Positions 1 through 9,730 are shown, numbered from the stretch's first letter. The stretch: 64,000 bases of DNA from SAR202 cluster bacterium bin22 (GCA_002238505.1 MPMM01000006.1:62001-126000), one strand, 5' to 3'. Program-made: numbers and translations. Notes: generated by a model from the letters alone, not told the origin.

Positions 1-1032
1 CAGATTGAAGAGGGCATGGCCATGCTGGCCGCCGGCACCCTGCCTACGGGAGGCGAAGGCAGCCGGTTGAATACCGTCAAGGAACGGGGCAGAGTTATCT
101 GCGCCAGCCGCGACGACGTGCCCGGTTACGGCGGAATTGATGCCGATGGTAACAACGTAGGCTTTGATATCGACCTGTGCCGCGCCCTTGCTACCGCAGT
201 GGTGGGCGACCCCAACGCCATCGAGATCCGGCTGATCAGCGCCGCCGAGCGCGGTCCCACGATCCAGTCCGGTGAAGTTGACATGTTGGTACGGACGGTA
301 ACCTGGACCGCTTCTCGTGACGCAGGCTGGGGCAACTACGCCCAGACCATGTTCTATGACGGCCAGGGCTTCATGGTCCGCGCGGACTCGGGCGTCACCA
401 ACGCGCTGGAACTGGAAGGCGCGACCGTTTGCGTAACCCTGGGCACCACGACCGAACTGAACCTGCAGGACTTCAGCGACCAGAACGGGCTGGGCATTAC
501 CGTGGCCACCTTTGAAGACACCGACGCGGTGGTGGCTGCCTACGACGCGGGTCAGTGCGACTCTTTCACCAACGACAACTCCCAGCTGGCGGCTCTGAGG
601 ACTGCCCTGAGCAACCCGGCTGACCACGTGATTCTGCCCAATACCATCTCCGAAGAGCCTCTCGGCCCCGTGGTCCCCCACGGCGACGACCAGTGGTTCG
701 ACGTCGTAAAGACGGTTATGGCCATCCTCATCTACGGTGAGGCCTACGGGGTAAGCCAGGACAACGTACCCAGCGCAGAAACGGGCAACACCAAGGTTGA
801 CCGGCTGCTGGGACTGAGCGGCGCCTTTGGCCAGGAAGAACTGGGACTCAGCCAGACCGTAGCCCAGGACGTGCTGAACGCCGTCGGCAACTATGGCGAC
901 ATTTACGACCGCAACCTGGGACCCAGCGGCATTAACCTCCCACGGGAAGGTGGCCGCAACGCTTTGTGGGCTAACGCTCCCTGTACCGATTGCCCCAAGG
1001 GTGGTCAGATTTACGCCGCGCCTCTTCGCTAG
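1..1032 (+). CDS. aapJ: Amino-acid ABC transporter substrate-binding protein, 5' partial
   Basis: This is the periplasmic (SBP_bac_3 family) ligand-binding subunit of a general L-amino-acid importer. The frame is open from base 1, so the true start and signal peptide lie upstream of the window. The visible 343 codons begin just before the mature domain, which opens with a VKERGRVICA-type segment, then the ligand-binding GFDIDLCRALA stretch and a threonine/arginine segment (TVTWTASRDAGWG) typical of AapJ/BztA. The C-terminal Cys pair (CTDCPKGG) is also seen in that group. The permease and ATPase genes follow on the same strand with long AapQ- and AapM-type permeases, which supports AapJ over the shorter GltI type. 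Substrate range cannot be read from sequence. Confidence 0.9.
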   Translation, partial: QIEEGMAMLAAGTLPTGGEGSRLNTVKERGRVICASRDDVPGYGGIDADGNNVGFDIDLCRALATAVVGDPNAIEIRLISAAERGPTIQSGEVDMLVRTVTWTASRDAGWGNYAQTMFYDGQGFMVRADSGVTNALELEGATVCVTLGTTTELNLQDFSDQNGLGITVATFEDTDAVVAAYDAGQCDSFTNDNSQLAALRTALSNPADHVILPNTISEEPLGPVVPHGDDQWFDVVKTVMAILIYGEAYGVSQDNVPSAETGNTKVDRLLGLSGAFGQEELGLSQTVAQDVLNAVGNYGDIYDRNLGPSGINLPREGGRNALWANAPCTDCPKGGQIYAAPLR

Positions 1033-1071
1033 GAATGCCCTGAAGGCGGCATTGAAGGCTTAGATATTTCG

Positions 1072-1106
1072 GGGGCGGGCCAAAGTGGCCCGCCCCTCTT
1101 CTTTTT
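1072..1106 (+). terminator. Intrinsic terminator between aapJ and aapQ
   Basis: An 11-bp perfect GC-rich stem (1072-1082 with 1086-1096) with a 3-base loop is followed by a T-rich tract (TCTTCTTTTT). It lies about 40 bases after the binding-protein stop and 90 bases before the first permease. A leaky terminator here would give more binding protein than membrane subunits, as is common in ABC importers. Read-through to the permeases is inferred. Confidence 0.85.
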
Positions 1107-1193
1107 GCGTGGGCAATCTCTCCGCAAATGCGATACAATCTAAGCTGATTGGTGGAGACCAAACTTCTCACGATTTAGGTTTGGCCTGGAGAT

Positions 1194-2399
1194 ATGGTCA
1201 GCGCCCCACGAATACTAACCTACCAGGGTATCCCGGTCTGGCGACACGTCCAGATTATTCAATGGGCCGTCCAGATAATGTCGGGTATCGTGGTGGTGGC
1301 GCTGGTGGTCTGGTTCTTCTCCAACATGGTCGGCGCCATCCAGGACCGAGACATCCCCTCCGGCTTCAGCTTCCTATCCCGCGAGTACCAGACCCCCATC
1401 GGCGAGCATTTCCTTCCCTACGACTCCTCGGATACCTTCCTTTACGCCCTCATGGTAGGCATCACCAATACTGCCATCGTGGCCGTTGCCGGGGTTTTCC
1501 TGGCTACCGCCCTGGGCATCTTCATCGGCGTTTCCCGCCTGTCCACCAACTGGATCGTATCCAAGCTGGCCATGGTGTATATCGAGTTCTTCCGAAACGT
1601 ACCTTTGCTGGTGCAGTTGTTCTTCTGGTTTTACATCGTGCTGGAACTGCCGGGAATACGGGAAAGTGTCGTGGTGGCCGACGCCTTCTACCTCAGCAAC
1701 CGGGGCTTTTCCATGCCCTGGCCTACGCCCACAGACTACACTGTCGCCCTGATATGGCTGGGGCTGGCGGCAATCGCCATCGTGGCCGGAGCGCTGGTGT
1801 ACCGGAGACAAGCCCGAATGGAGGAACAGACCGGCCGCTCCGGATACCCGCTGATCTATTCCTTCGCAACCGCCATCGTCATCGGCGCGATTACCTGGCT
1901 GGTATTGAGCTTTGCCACCGGCAATTCTCCCTTCGACATTTCGGTACCCGAACCCCAGGGGCGTTTCGGTAACATAGTCGGAGGATTTACGGCGCGGGCC
2001 GGTCTGATGGTGCTGCTCACCGGGCTGGTAATGTACACCGCCAGCTTCATTGCCGAAATCGTACGGGCGGGAATCCAGTCGGTGGGGCGGGGCCAGACCG
2101 AGGCGGCCCGGGCCCTGGGTTTGTCTCCCATGAATACGCTGCGCAACGTCACTTTTCCCCAGGCGTTGCGGGTTATCATTCCCCCCCTGATCAGCCAGTT
2201 CCTGAACCTGACCAAGAACAGCAGCCTGGGAGGCGCCGTCGCCTACAGCGACCTGACCAACATCGCCGTGACCATGACCCAGACGGCGCCGGCGGTCTCC
2301 ATATTTATGCTGATAATGGCCTCTTACCTGGCTATGAGCCTCACCTGGTCTTTGATCGGAAACATATACAACCGGCGTATCCGGTTCGTGGGAGGTTAG
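1194..2399 (+). CDS. aapQ: General L-amino-acid ABC transporter permease, AapQ-like
   Basis: A 401-residue inner-membrane permease that carries amino acids across the membrane with its AapM-like partner. It has an N-terminal membrane segment (about residues 24-48), a His/Glu/Gln-type ABC permease core with FFRNVPLLVQLFFW, a long hydrophilic insert near residues 165-215, and the C-terminal EAA loop (GQTEAARALGLSP, about 300-312) that contacts the ATPase. The length matches AapQ/BztB, which are much longer than ordinary 220-residue permeases. The ATG lies downstream of GGCCTGGAGAT. The aapM-like gene starts 5 bases after the stop, so the two are probably co-translated. Confidence 0.9.
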   Translation: MVSAPRILTYQGIPVWRHVQIIQWAVQIMSGIVVVALVVWFFSNMVGAIQDRDIPSGFSFLSREYQTPIGEHFLPYDSSDTFLYALMVGITNTAIVAVAGVFLATALGIFIGVSRLSTNWIVSKLAMVYIEFFRNVPLLVQLFFWFYIVLELPGIRESVVVADAFYLSNRGFSMPWPTPTDYTVALIWLGLAAIAIVAGALVYRRQARMEEQTGRSGYPLIYSFATAIVIGAITWLVLSFATGNSPFDISVPEPQGRFGNIVGGFTARAGLMVLLTGLVMYTASFIAEIVRAGIQSVGRGQTEAARALGLSPMNTLRNVTFPQALRVIIPPLISQFLNLTKNSSLGGAVAYSDLTNIAVTMTQTAPAVSIFMLIMASYLAMSLTWSLIGNIYNRRIRFVGG

Positions 2400-2403
2400 C
2401 GCA

Positions 2404-3651
2404 ATGGCCTCCCAGCCCACCAGCCGTCCTGAAGCCATCCTGCCGCCTCGAAGCGAGGTGGGAGTAATCGGGTGGCTGCACGCCAACCTGTTCAGCAGCT
2501 TGTTGAATTCCGTGCTAACCCTGGTTTCCGGAGCGCTGCTGCTCCTGGGCCTGTGGTTCGGCCTGAAATGGATATTCTTTGCCGCCGACTGGACAGTCAT
2601 ATCAGAGTTGGGCGGCAGGTTCCTGCTGGGACGGTACAACACCGAGGCCGCTTGCGATGGCCAGAACTGCTTCTGGCGTCCCCAGGCCGCGCTGATAATG
2701 GTCAGCGTGCTGCTGGGCGCTGCGTGGGGTCTGCGAAGCAACCAGGTGGCGCGCACCATAGCCTGGCTGGTGGCCGGAGTATCGGCTGCCTTTGCCTTCC
2801 TGCCCTACAGCCTGGAAACCATGGGGCTGGACGTAAGAATTCTGCTGCTGCTGAACCTGCCTGCCGTTCCACTGGGCTGGGCCCTGGCCCGATACACGCC
2901 CCTGGGCACCGGTACCCGGATAACTATCCTGGGCGTGGCAATTTTCTTCATTACGCTGATACTTATGCGCGGCCTGCCGGGGCTGCCGTTCCTGCAGCCG
3001 GTTTCGGTGGTTTACTGGGGCGGGCTGTCGCTGAACCTGATACTGGCGGTGGGGGGAATTACCCTCAGCCTGCCCATCGGCATCTCCCTGGCCCTGGGGC
3101 GGCGAAGCAACCTGCCGGTAGTGAAGGTCCTGTGCATATTCTTCATTGAAGTTTTCCGCGGGGTGCCGCTAATTACCCTGCTCTTTATGTCGCAGACGCT
3201 GGTGCCCCTGGCTTTCCCCGAGGATATGCCCCAGAACTCGCTGTTCCGGGCCGCCGTAGTAATCACCCTCTTCAGTTCAGCCTACATGGCGGAAAACATT
3301 CGGGGCGGCCTGCAGGCATTGCATCCGGGGCAGGCAGAGGCGGCCCGCGCCCTGGGACTTCCCGGCTGGCAGACCACCCTGCTTATTTCCCTGCCCCAGG
3401 CCATTCGCAACGTTATACCGGCCATCGTTGGCCAGTTCATCGGCCTGTTCAAGGACACCAGCCTGGTTTACATCATCGGCATGCTGGACGTGGTAGCCAT
3501 TGGCCGCTCATTCATCCAGAGCAATCCCGAATTCCTGCCCAGCGCCCGGGAGTTATTCGTATTCCTGGCGGCGGTATTCTGGATTTTCACCTACGGCATG
3601 TCCTACGTCAGCGGAAAGGTTGAGGACTACCTCGGGGTTGGCATCAGATAG
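2404..3651 (+). CDS. aapM: General L-amino-acid ABC transporter permease, AapM-like
   Basis: The second membrane subunit, 415 residues. Several N-terminal hydrophobic segments precede the conserved permease domain, which contains FFIEVFRGVPLITLLFM (near 240) and an EAA loop GQAEAARALGLPGWQ (near 308-322) followed by FKDTSLVYIIGMLD. Both permeases of the pair share this architecture, as expected for AapQ/AapM. The start is the ATG overlapping GGTTAGCGCAATG, 5 bases after aapQ. The ATPase gene follows after 70 bases. The gene appears complete and uninterrupted. Confidence 0.9.
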   Translation: MASQPTSRPEAILPPRSEVGVIGWLHANLFSSLLNSVLTLVSGALLLLGLWFGLKWIFFAADWTVISELGGRFLLGRYNTEAACDGQNCFWRPQAALIMVSVLLGAAWGLRSNQVARTIAWLVAGVSAAFAFLPYSLETMGLDVRILLLLNLPAVPLGWALARYTPLGTGTRITILGVAIFFITLILMRGLPGLPFLQPVSVVYWGGLSLNLILAVGGITLSLPIGISLALGRRSNLPVVKVLCIFFIEVFRGVPLITLLFMSQTLVPLAFPEDMPQNSLFRAAVVITLFSSAYMAENIRGGLQALHPGQAEAARALGLPGWQTTLLISLPQAIRNVIPAIVGQFIGLFKDTSLVYIIGMLDVVAIGRSFIQSNPEFLPSARELFVFLAAVFWIFTYGMSYVSGKVEDYLGVGIR

Positions 3652-3721
3652 CACACGGGCCTGCGCAACAGCAAGGACGGGCGAAACAGGATGACAGCCA
3701 AGTCAACGACAGGAGGGCGTC

Positions 3722-4486
3722 ATGGCAGTTGAGGAAACGACCACGGACCAGGGAGTGGAGGACATCATCGTCTGCCGCGACGTACACAAGTGGTACGGCA
3801 ACTTCCATGCCCTTAAGGGAGTATCCACCACCGTCAAGCCCGGCGAGGTTGTGGTAATTCTGGGACCTTCAGGGTCGGGCAAGTCCACCCTTATCCGGAC
3901 CATTAACCACCTGGAGCAGCACCAGCGGGGCGACATCATCGTTGACGGCATCGAGCTTAGCGGCGATATCCGCAACATCGACGCCATACGGCGGGAAGTG
4001 GGGATGGTATTCCAGTCCTTCAACCTTTTCCCCCACCTTTCGGTGTTGCAGAACATCACCCTGGCCCCCACCAAGGTGCGCCACTGGTCCAAGTCCCAAG
4101 CCGAAGAGGTTGCCATGGAACTGCTGACCCGTGTGGGAATCCCTGAGCAGTCCGCCAAATTTCCCGCAGAGCTTTCGGGTGGCCAGCAGCAGCGGGTGGC
4201 CATTGCCCGGGCCCTGGCGATGCAGCCCAAGATTATGCTGTTCGACGAGCCCACCTCGGCACTGGACCCGGAGATGATCAAGGAAGTGCTGGACGTGATG
4301 CGGGAACTGGCCAGCACCGGCATGACCATGCTGACGGTAACCCACGAGATTGGTTTCGCCCGGGAAGTGGCAGACCGGGTCATTATGATGGACGAAGGCA
4401 ACATAGTTGAGGAAGCGGAGCCCAACGAGTTCTTCACCAACCCCAGGAACGAGCGGGCGCAACTGTTCCTGTCCCAGATTTTGTAG
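3722..4486 (+). CDS. aapP: Amino-acid ABC transporter ATP-binding protein, AapP-like
   Basis: A 254-residue cytoplasmic ATPase that drives amino-acid import. Walker A is GPSGSGKST (near 50), the Q-loop region is [19 protein letters not shown], the signature is [15 protein letters not shown], Walker B is [13 protein letters not shown] and the switch histidine is in TVTHEIGFA. All catalytic motifs are intact and the length is normal for GlnQ/AapP proteins. A strong Shine-Dalgarno AGGAGG lies 7 bases before the ATG. It closes the transporter operon: the next gene starts about 95 bases later on the same strand and is unrelated. Confidence 0.93.
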   Translation: MAVEETTTDQGVEDIIVCRDVHKWYGNFHALKGVSTTVKPGEVVVILGPSGSGKSTLIRTINHLEQHQRGDIIVDGIELSGDIRNIDAIRREVGMVFQSFNLFPHLSVLQNITLAPTKVRHWSKSQAEEVAMELLTRVGIPEQSAKFPAELSGGQQQRVAIARALAMQPKIMLFDEPTSALDPEMIKEVLDVMRELASTGMTMLTVTHEIGFAREVADRVIMMDEGNIVEEAEPNEFFTNPRNERAQLFLSQIL

Positions 4487-4581
4487 CCAGGCGCAGGGAA
4501 GGCAGGGAAGGCGGGTTTCATCCCAGCGAATTCCATCCCAATAAAGCACAGCCCTGCCTATCGCGAATTGTTCAAGCCCAG

Positions 4582-6447
4582 GTGAGTCGGCTGTTTTCTC
4601 GTACATCCATTGTCGCGTTTCTGGCCGTAGTTGCCGTCCTCGGCGGCCTCTACGTCTTTTCCACCCTGGTCATACCCCTCTTGCCCAGGAACGGTGGTGA
4701 TGACGGCCAGCGGCTGCAATCTTCTTCGGCTCCCCCGCGAGAATCGCCAAAGCCAACAGCCGCGCCAGTTTCCACTCCATCCGCCACAACCGTGCCACCT
4801 GAACTTCCCCGCGCCACCAGGCGTTCGACCAATTCCCCAGGTTTCTATTCATTGCAAAACGCCAGGGCGCTGGAACAGCGTAACCTGCCCGCGGCTCGCG
4901 CCATCCGGTCATTGCCCTGGATCGACGATGGTATTGACGACTCCGAGCAAGAAGCTGCCGAGTCGCTGGTTTACCTGGCGGCAACCCAGGACGAACTTTT
5001 CGATGATCTTTCTGAAAAGCCCTGGATTGATGTCAGTGATATATCCCGGGGAGCGCCGACCATCGTAGCCCTCAGCTACCTTGCAGAGGAAGACCCGGAG
5101 GCCGCCCAGAGGCTGCTAAACATGCCATTCCTGGACACCCTGGAGCCAGCCGACCCGCTGGCGGTGGAGTCCCTATCCTACCTGGCTTTTCGGGATATGC
5201 CGGTCTTCAGAAGGGTAATGCGACACCCTTCCGTTCTGGACGGAATCGATGACGCAGAAGCCCGCGTGATTGCCCTCCTGGAAGGCGCAGCGCAAGTTGA
5301 TCCGTCGCTGGTGGGTGTATTGCTGGACCCGTCCAGGACTCATACAGAACAGAGGACAATCAACTTGCCGCTGTCGGGGCCGGTTACCCTGGCTATTACC
5401 CGTACCAGCCCCGGGGCCGCCCGCAGCATGGACCTGCTGGAGGAAGCAGTAAGGACTACCGAGACAGTTATCGACCGCCCCTTTCCTGCCGAGTACGTGG
5501 CATTGCTCTTTGAGAACGCAGTTCCCGGGTATTTCAGCGGTATCCACAACGGCCTTAACCTGACCATCATTCCCGACTACGACGTGGACGACGGAAGCTA
5601 CGAAGCAGCCACCGCCGGGCGGGTTATCGCCCACGAAGTGGCCCACTACTACTGGCGCCACTCGGAGCCGTGGCTGGACGAAGGGGCGGCAGAGTTTACC
5701 GCGGCCATGGTGGAACACATTCGAACCGGCGCTCCCCTGGAACCCGTCAACTATCCGTGCCCCTCCTCGGCAACCATAAGCCAGCTGGAGCGTCAGGGAT
5801 TGCAGGAGTACGATGCCGGCTACGCCTGCAACTACGCTATAGGGGAACGATTGTTTCTGGACTTGGATCGTTCGCCGGGACGGTCTCCATTCCTGCAGGG
5901 ATTTCGCCGTCTTTACGACATAGTTTCGGACGTGGGCATCAGCCAGGAGTCCCAGTTGGCCGGAATAGGCGAACTTCGGCAGGCCTTTGCGGGTACGGCC
6001 GAAGCCAGCGCCATTAACCGCTGGTACACCGGGCAGGGAACGGGAAGCACGTATGGACCCGACAGCCGTCCCGTGGTGGCCGAATTGCCGGAAGTCAACG
6101 GCTGGATCAACCGCGCCTACATTTCCCTGGAGGAGGAAGGCGAGCCAGTCAAGAGCTTTGCCGCCGCCGAGGCGGGAGACTGGGTATGGCTGACCCTGGA
6201 TTACTCCCACGACTACGCCGGCCCACCCACGGAACTGACCTTTGAGGTGGTGGAATACTACCAGGACGGCTTCCCCTACCGGCGCGATACCCTGACCATT
6301 GAGGCCAGCCGCCTGTATTCGGGCGGCGTCCAGTTGCTGTCGGTGGGGCCAGGGCCAGGCCAGGGATGGGCAACCGGCCGGCACTGGATTTACGTTCTTC
6401 ACGAAGGCCGCAAGGTGGCGCAGGCGGAGTTTGAGGTTACGTCGTAA
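4582..6447 (+). CDS. Membrane-anchored gluzincin-type metallopeptidase-like protein
   Basis: This 621-residue protein has a short positive N-terminus, one hydrophobic segment (about residues 10-33, signal anchor or uncleaved signal), a Ser/Pro/Thr-rich linker to about 80, and an alpha-rich region made of repeated helical units (about 90-260). A peptidase-MA-like domain follows with the zinc-binding HEVAH (near residue 353) and a downstream WLDEGAAEF, whose glutamate would be the third zinc ligand. The C-terminal 130 residues look like a beta-rich accessory domain. The start is GTG at 4582, and no strong ribosome site is visible. It is predicted to act outside the membrane on unknown substrates. 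The family is recognised by motif only. Confidence 0.7.
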   Translation: MSRLFSRTSIVAFLAVVAVLGGLYVFSTLVIPLLPRNGGDDGQRLQSSSAPPRESPKPTAAPVSTPSATTVPPELPRATRRSTNSPGFYSLQNARALEQRNLPAARAIRSLPWIDDGIDDSEQEAAESLVYLAATQDELFDDLSEKPWIDVSDISRGAPTIVALSYLAEEDPEAAQRLLNMPFLDTLEPADPLAVESLSYLAFRDMPVFRRVMRHPSVLDGIDDAEARVIALLEGAAQVDPSLVGVLLDPSRTHTEQRTINLPLSGPVTLAITRTSPGAARSMDLLEEAVRTTETVIDRPFPAEYVALLFENAVPGYFSGIHNGLNLTIIPDYDVDDGSYEAATAGRVIAHEVAHYYWRHSEPWLDEGAAEFTAAMVEHIRTGAPLEPVNYPCPSSATISQLERQGLQEYDAGYACNYAIGERLFLDLDRSPGRSPFLQGFRRLYDIVSDVGISQESQLAGIGELRQAFAGTAEASAINRWYTGQGTGSTYGPDSRPVVAELPEVNGWINRAYISLEEEGEPVKSFAAAEAGDWVWLTLDYSHDYAGPPTELTFEVVEYYQDGFPYRRDTLTIEASRLYSGGVQLLSVGPGPGQGWATGRHWIYVLHEGRKVAQAEFEVTS

Positions 6448-6469
6448 CCCTGGAACGAAGGACAGTCAG

Positions 6470-7027
6470 TTGAGGATCGCCACCCAGAGGCTGATACTGC
6501 GGGAGTTTGATGCAGAAGACTGGTCTGCCGTCCTGTCCTACCAGCAGGACGCCCGCTACCTGCGCTACTACCCCTGGACCGAGCGTACCGAGGCGGATGT
6601 CCAGTCCTTTGTCCGGATGTTCCTGGGATGGCAGGGTGAAGTCCCTCGCCGCCGGTTCCAGCTGGCCGTCACCCTCAGGGACTGTGGGACCCTGATAGGC
6701 AACTGCGGAATCCGACGCAAGCCGGACAACAGCTGGGAAGCGGATATCGGCTACGAACTGGCGCCGGAATACTGGGGACAGGGATACGCCACGGAAGCCG
6801 CGCTGGCGCTGGTTGATTTTGGGTTCCTGGAACTGGGCCTGGACCGCATTTCCTCCTGGTGCATCGCCGACAATGCCGCCTCGGCCCGGGTGCTGAAACG
6901 CCTGGGTTTCCGACAGGAGGGGTGTCTTCGCAGCAACGAGTATTTCAAGGGCCGGTGGTGGGATACCTTGCTCTTCGCCCTGTTGAAGCCCGAGTGGGCC
7001 GAGCTGGAACAATACCGGCAGGCGTGA
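6470..7027 (+). CDS. GNAT family N-acetyltransferase (RimJ/RimL type)
   Basis: A 185-residue acetyl-CoA-dependent acetyltransferase. It opens with the RLILREF strand typical of Acetyltransf_3 members, continues through IGYELAPEYWGQGYATEAALALVDFGF (acetyl-CoA-binding motif A region) and ends with NAASARVLKRLGFRQEG, the RimJ/RimL signature. A TTG start at 6470 with a GAAGGA ribosome site 4-10 bases upstream gives the usual family length. A longer frame reading back to 6299 lies inside the preceding gene and is not used. The substrate (protein N-terminus, antibiotic or other amine) cannot be told. Confidence 0.85.
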   Translation: MRIATQRLILREFDAEDWSAVLSYQQDARYLRYYPWTERTEADVQSFVRMFLGWQGEVPRRRFQLAVTLRDCGTLIGNCGIRRKPDNSWEADIGYELAPEYWGQGYATEAALALVDFGFLELGLDRISSWCIADNAASARVLKRLGFRQEGCLRSNEYFKGRWWDTLLFALLKPEWAELEQYRQA

Positions 7028-7227
7028 CCTGCGGCAACCGGAAGACCGGCAGAATCCCGTTCCTCGCACAAAGAAGGACGGGACTGCCGTAATCCCAGCA
7101 GGGTCCTGGCGGTCGCAACCGCACAGTTCCTGCTGAGGCAAGGCAGCCCCGCCAGCATGGAGACCCTGCTTTCCCCGCCACTTCCCGTGCGCCGTGCCGG
7201 CGCCCCCTGGCCTCCGGGGAATTCAGA

Positions 7228-9606
7228 TTATGGTTTGGGCATCCGGTAGCCCACGCCGTGTTCGGTAAAGATGTATGTGGGCCGCCTGGCGTTATCTCCC
7301 AGCTTCTGGCGCAGCGTCTTCACGAAGGCCCGCAGCAGCTGGATATCGCCCATGTATTCCTCGCCCCAGATGCGGCGAAGCAGTTCATCCTGGGTCAGAA
7401 CCCGGCCTGCCCTGGTGGACAGTTCGTAGAGCAACTGGTACTCAGTAGCCGTAAGGTGTACCTTCTTGCCCGCAACGGCAACTCTCCGCTCGGGGTAGCT
7501 GATGGACAGGTCGCCAACGACGAATTCCTCGCGCGCCAGGGCGTTGCGGCTGTCGGAGCGTTTGCGGAACGAGGCCTTGATCCGGGCAACCAGTTCCGAT
7601 GGTGAGAAGGGTTTGACTATATAGTCATCGGCGCCCTTCTCGAAGGTCCGGACAATGCATTCATCGTCGCCCTGGCCAGAAAGGACTATGGCCGGCACTC
7701 CGTAGTCCCGCGTGACCTTTTGAATAACGTCAAAGTCCCGGGCATTGGGCGCCGTCAAATCCAGCAGCACCAGGTGGGGCTTTTCGTCGGTTATCAACCG
7801 GTCCAGGTCGGCATAATTGAGAGTGCCAATGGGAACGTAACCGCAATGGGACAGGGTCCGCTGAATGGCGCTCAGCATTCGAGGATTCTCAACCACTGAG
7901 AGTATTCGGGCCTTGCCGCCCTCTACAGGGTAGGGTTTCACGGGAGCAGGGCTGGAAGGAGCGACCACCTGGCTGATAGTTTCAGCCTCCACCGGCATGG
8001 TAAAACCCACGGTCATTCCCTGGCCCGATTCCCCGCTTTCCACCCAGAGTTTTCCTCCGTGCGAATTCAGCACTCCCTTGCAAACTGCAAGGGCGATATC
8101 CTCGTTGCTCTTGCTCTCAAATCCGCCCTTTACCTGGTTGCGCGAGATTTCCCGGATCGACTCGTAGAGTTCGTGGTCCGGCGCAACGAGCCCTTCGGTG
8201 GAAATCGTTACCGCAACCTGTCCGGCCTTCCTTCGGGCCGAAACCATCATGGACGAAGTCGGGGACGAACACCTGAGCACACAAAGCAGCAGGGTGTTTA
8301 TGGAATGTCCCAGTTTCTGCCGGTCTATCATTACGCTGGGCAAATCCGCTTCGATGTCCACCAGTATGTCTCGCCCCCCGTGCAGGCGTTGAAACTCAGT
8401 GCAGACTGCCTGAAGCAGCGTTGCAACCGGGTTAGGCTCAGGGTTGATGGCCAGTTTACCCGCTTCGATGTCTATCAGGTCGGAGACCCCGTTTAGCTGG
8501 GCCCGCATCAAGTCGGCCTGCAGATCAATTATCTTCAATAGCTGGTGAGACTCTGACGAGGAGGAATGGGTCAGTGCCTCCGCCAGAGCCGAAACCGAAC
8601 CCTTTATGGTGGACAAAGGCGAGCGCAGTTCTTTACCGACGAGGGACAGGTAGTCCCTTCGCTCACGGTCGATATCCTCAAGCGGCGCCAGGTCCTGCGT
8701 GGCAAAGGCCACGGACACAACATCGCCTTCATCGGAATAGATTGGAGCCGCGTTGACCAGGAGGTGCAGGGTCCGCCCGTTGGGAAAGTTCACCAGAAGC
8801 TCCTGAGCCCGAACGGTCTCACCGTTACAGACGACCGGAGCCACCAACCCTTCCTCCATGCTGACCTCGCTCCCGTCGAGGCGGCGTATGGATAATGCCT
8901 TCACTGCCTCTTCAGGGTGGAGCCCTTCCAGTCCCGTGAAAATCGCAATGCGCTGAGCTTCCCGGTTCTGGGACTTCAGCCGGCCCGTTTGAGCATCAAG
9001 GACAAACACACCCATGGGAGAGGAATCGAGGAGGGTTTCCAGTTCCGCCTTTGAGCTGACCACCTGGTCATATTCGCTGGCAGTGAACATGGCCGCTGCC
9101 GCCTGCAAAGCGAACATGGTTACCAACTCTTCGTCTTCCAGAGTAAATTCCGCATTCGTTTGCTTGTCGGCCAGGTACAGGTTAGCCAGATGCCTGCCGC
9201 GATAGCGGATGGGCGTGCCCAGAAACGATTCCATAACGGGATGATGCGGCGGCACCCCCACCGAATCGGGATGATCGCCGATGTTCCCGATTCGCAACGG
9301 CTTGTCGGCATCGTGCAGCTTGCTGAGTACTCCCCGCCCCCATGGCGACGACGTGATTAAGTTTGCCTGCTCGGGGGCCATGCCGCTGATAACAAAGTCC
9401 GAGGTGTTGCCATGTTCATCAAAGCAGAGCAGGGCGCCGTACCTGGCTTCAGTGAGAAAGCGTGCCTGGTGAGCAATTTCCTGGGCTACAGGCCTGCTTT
9501 CGCGATGCTCGCTGATTTTGAGGGCGGCTGCTCCCAACCGCGAAAGGGTATCAAGAGCAGAATCCTGCTGCAGCGCCGGACAATCCGTTTCCTTAAGCAT
9601 AATCAA
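7228..9606 (-). CDS. GAF-PAS-pseudokinase-REC-winged-helix fusion regulator
   Basis: A 792-residue cytoplasmic protein with GAF (about 40-175), PAS (about 185-310), HisKA/HATPase-like (about 320-550), receiver (about 568-690) and OmpR-type winged helix (about 700-790). It is paralogous to the proteins at 37736 and 40199. The kinase half is degenerate. The H-box reads VGKELRSPL, with Lys where the phospho-acceptor His should be. The N-box asparagine, the D-x-G-x-G of the G1 box and the glycine-rich G2 box are not recognisable. The receiver keeps the phospho-acceptor Asp (LLDLTAP) and Lys (VKPF) but has VEN in place of the acidic pair. The DNA-binding domain looks intact. It may respond to ligand through GAF/PAS without autophosphorylation. 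Confidence 0.85.
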   Translation of the reverse strand: MIMLKETDCPALQQDSALDTLSRLGAAALKISEHRESRPVAQEIAHQARFLTEARYGALLCFDEHGNTSDFVISGMAPEQANLITSSPWGRGVLSKLHDADKPLRIGNIGDHPDSVGVPPHHPVMESFLGTPIRYRGRHLANLYLADKQTNAEFTLEDEELVTMFALQAAAAMFTASEYDQVVSSKAELETLLDSSPMGVFVLDAQTGRLKSQNREAQRIAIFTGLEGLHPEEAVKALSIRRLDGSEVSMEEGLVAPVVCNGETVRAQELLVNFPNGRTLHLLVNAAPIYSDEGDVVSVAFATQDLAPLEDIDRERRDYLSLVGKELRSPLSTIKGSVSALAEALTHSSSSESHQLLKIIDLQADLMRAQLNGVSDLIDIEAGKLAINPEPNPVATLLQAVCTEFQRLHGGRDILVDIEADLPSVMIDRQKLGHSINTLLLCVLRCSSPTSSMMVSARRKAGQVAVTISTEGLVAPDHELYESIREISRNQVKGGFESKSNEDIALAVCKGVLNSHGGKLWVESGESGQGMTVGFTMPVEAETISQVVAPSSPAPVKPYPVEGGKARILSVVENPRMLSAIQRTLSHCGYVPIGTLNYADLDRLITDEKPHLVLLDLTAPNARDFDVIQKVTRDYGVPAIVLSGQGDDECIVRTFEKGADDYIVKPFSPSELVARIKASFRKRSDSRNALAREEFVVGDLSISYPERRVAVAGKKVHLTATEYQLLYELSTRAGRVLTQDELLRRIWGEEYMGDIQLLRAFVKTLRQKLGDNARRPTYIFTEHGVGYRMPKP

Positions 9607-9698
9607 ACACTTTCGTAATTCTGAGTGACGGGTTGATAAGTCTATTAACTAGTTTTATAAATAGATTACATCGCACCGCTATGCAATATAACACATTG

Positions 9699-9726
9699 AT
9701 TATACCGCAGGCACGTCCATCACAAA
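9699..9726 (-). promoter_or_regulatory. Putative sigma-70-type promoter of the pseudokinase regulator
   Basis: Reading the minus strand, a perfect TATAAT (-10, 9704-9699) lies 16 bases after TTTGTG (9726-9721, a weak -35), inside a distinctly AT-rich stretch 93 bases upstream of the start codon. The prediction rests on the consensus match and context only. Confidence 0.45.
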
Positions 9727-9730
9727 ATCT

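Noticed and set aside
1374-2759. 461-codon minus-strand open frame antisense to the aap permeases
   Set aside because: It covers two clear permease genes, and its Arg/Gly/His-rich translation has no motif; it is a by-product of GC-rich codon use.
5173-6402. 409-codon minus-strand frame opposite the metallopeptidase-like gene
   Set aside because: Antisense to a coherent gene with signal anchor and HEVAH motif; no motif of its own and no ribosome site.
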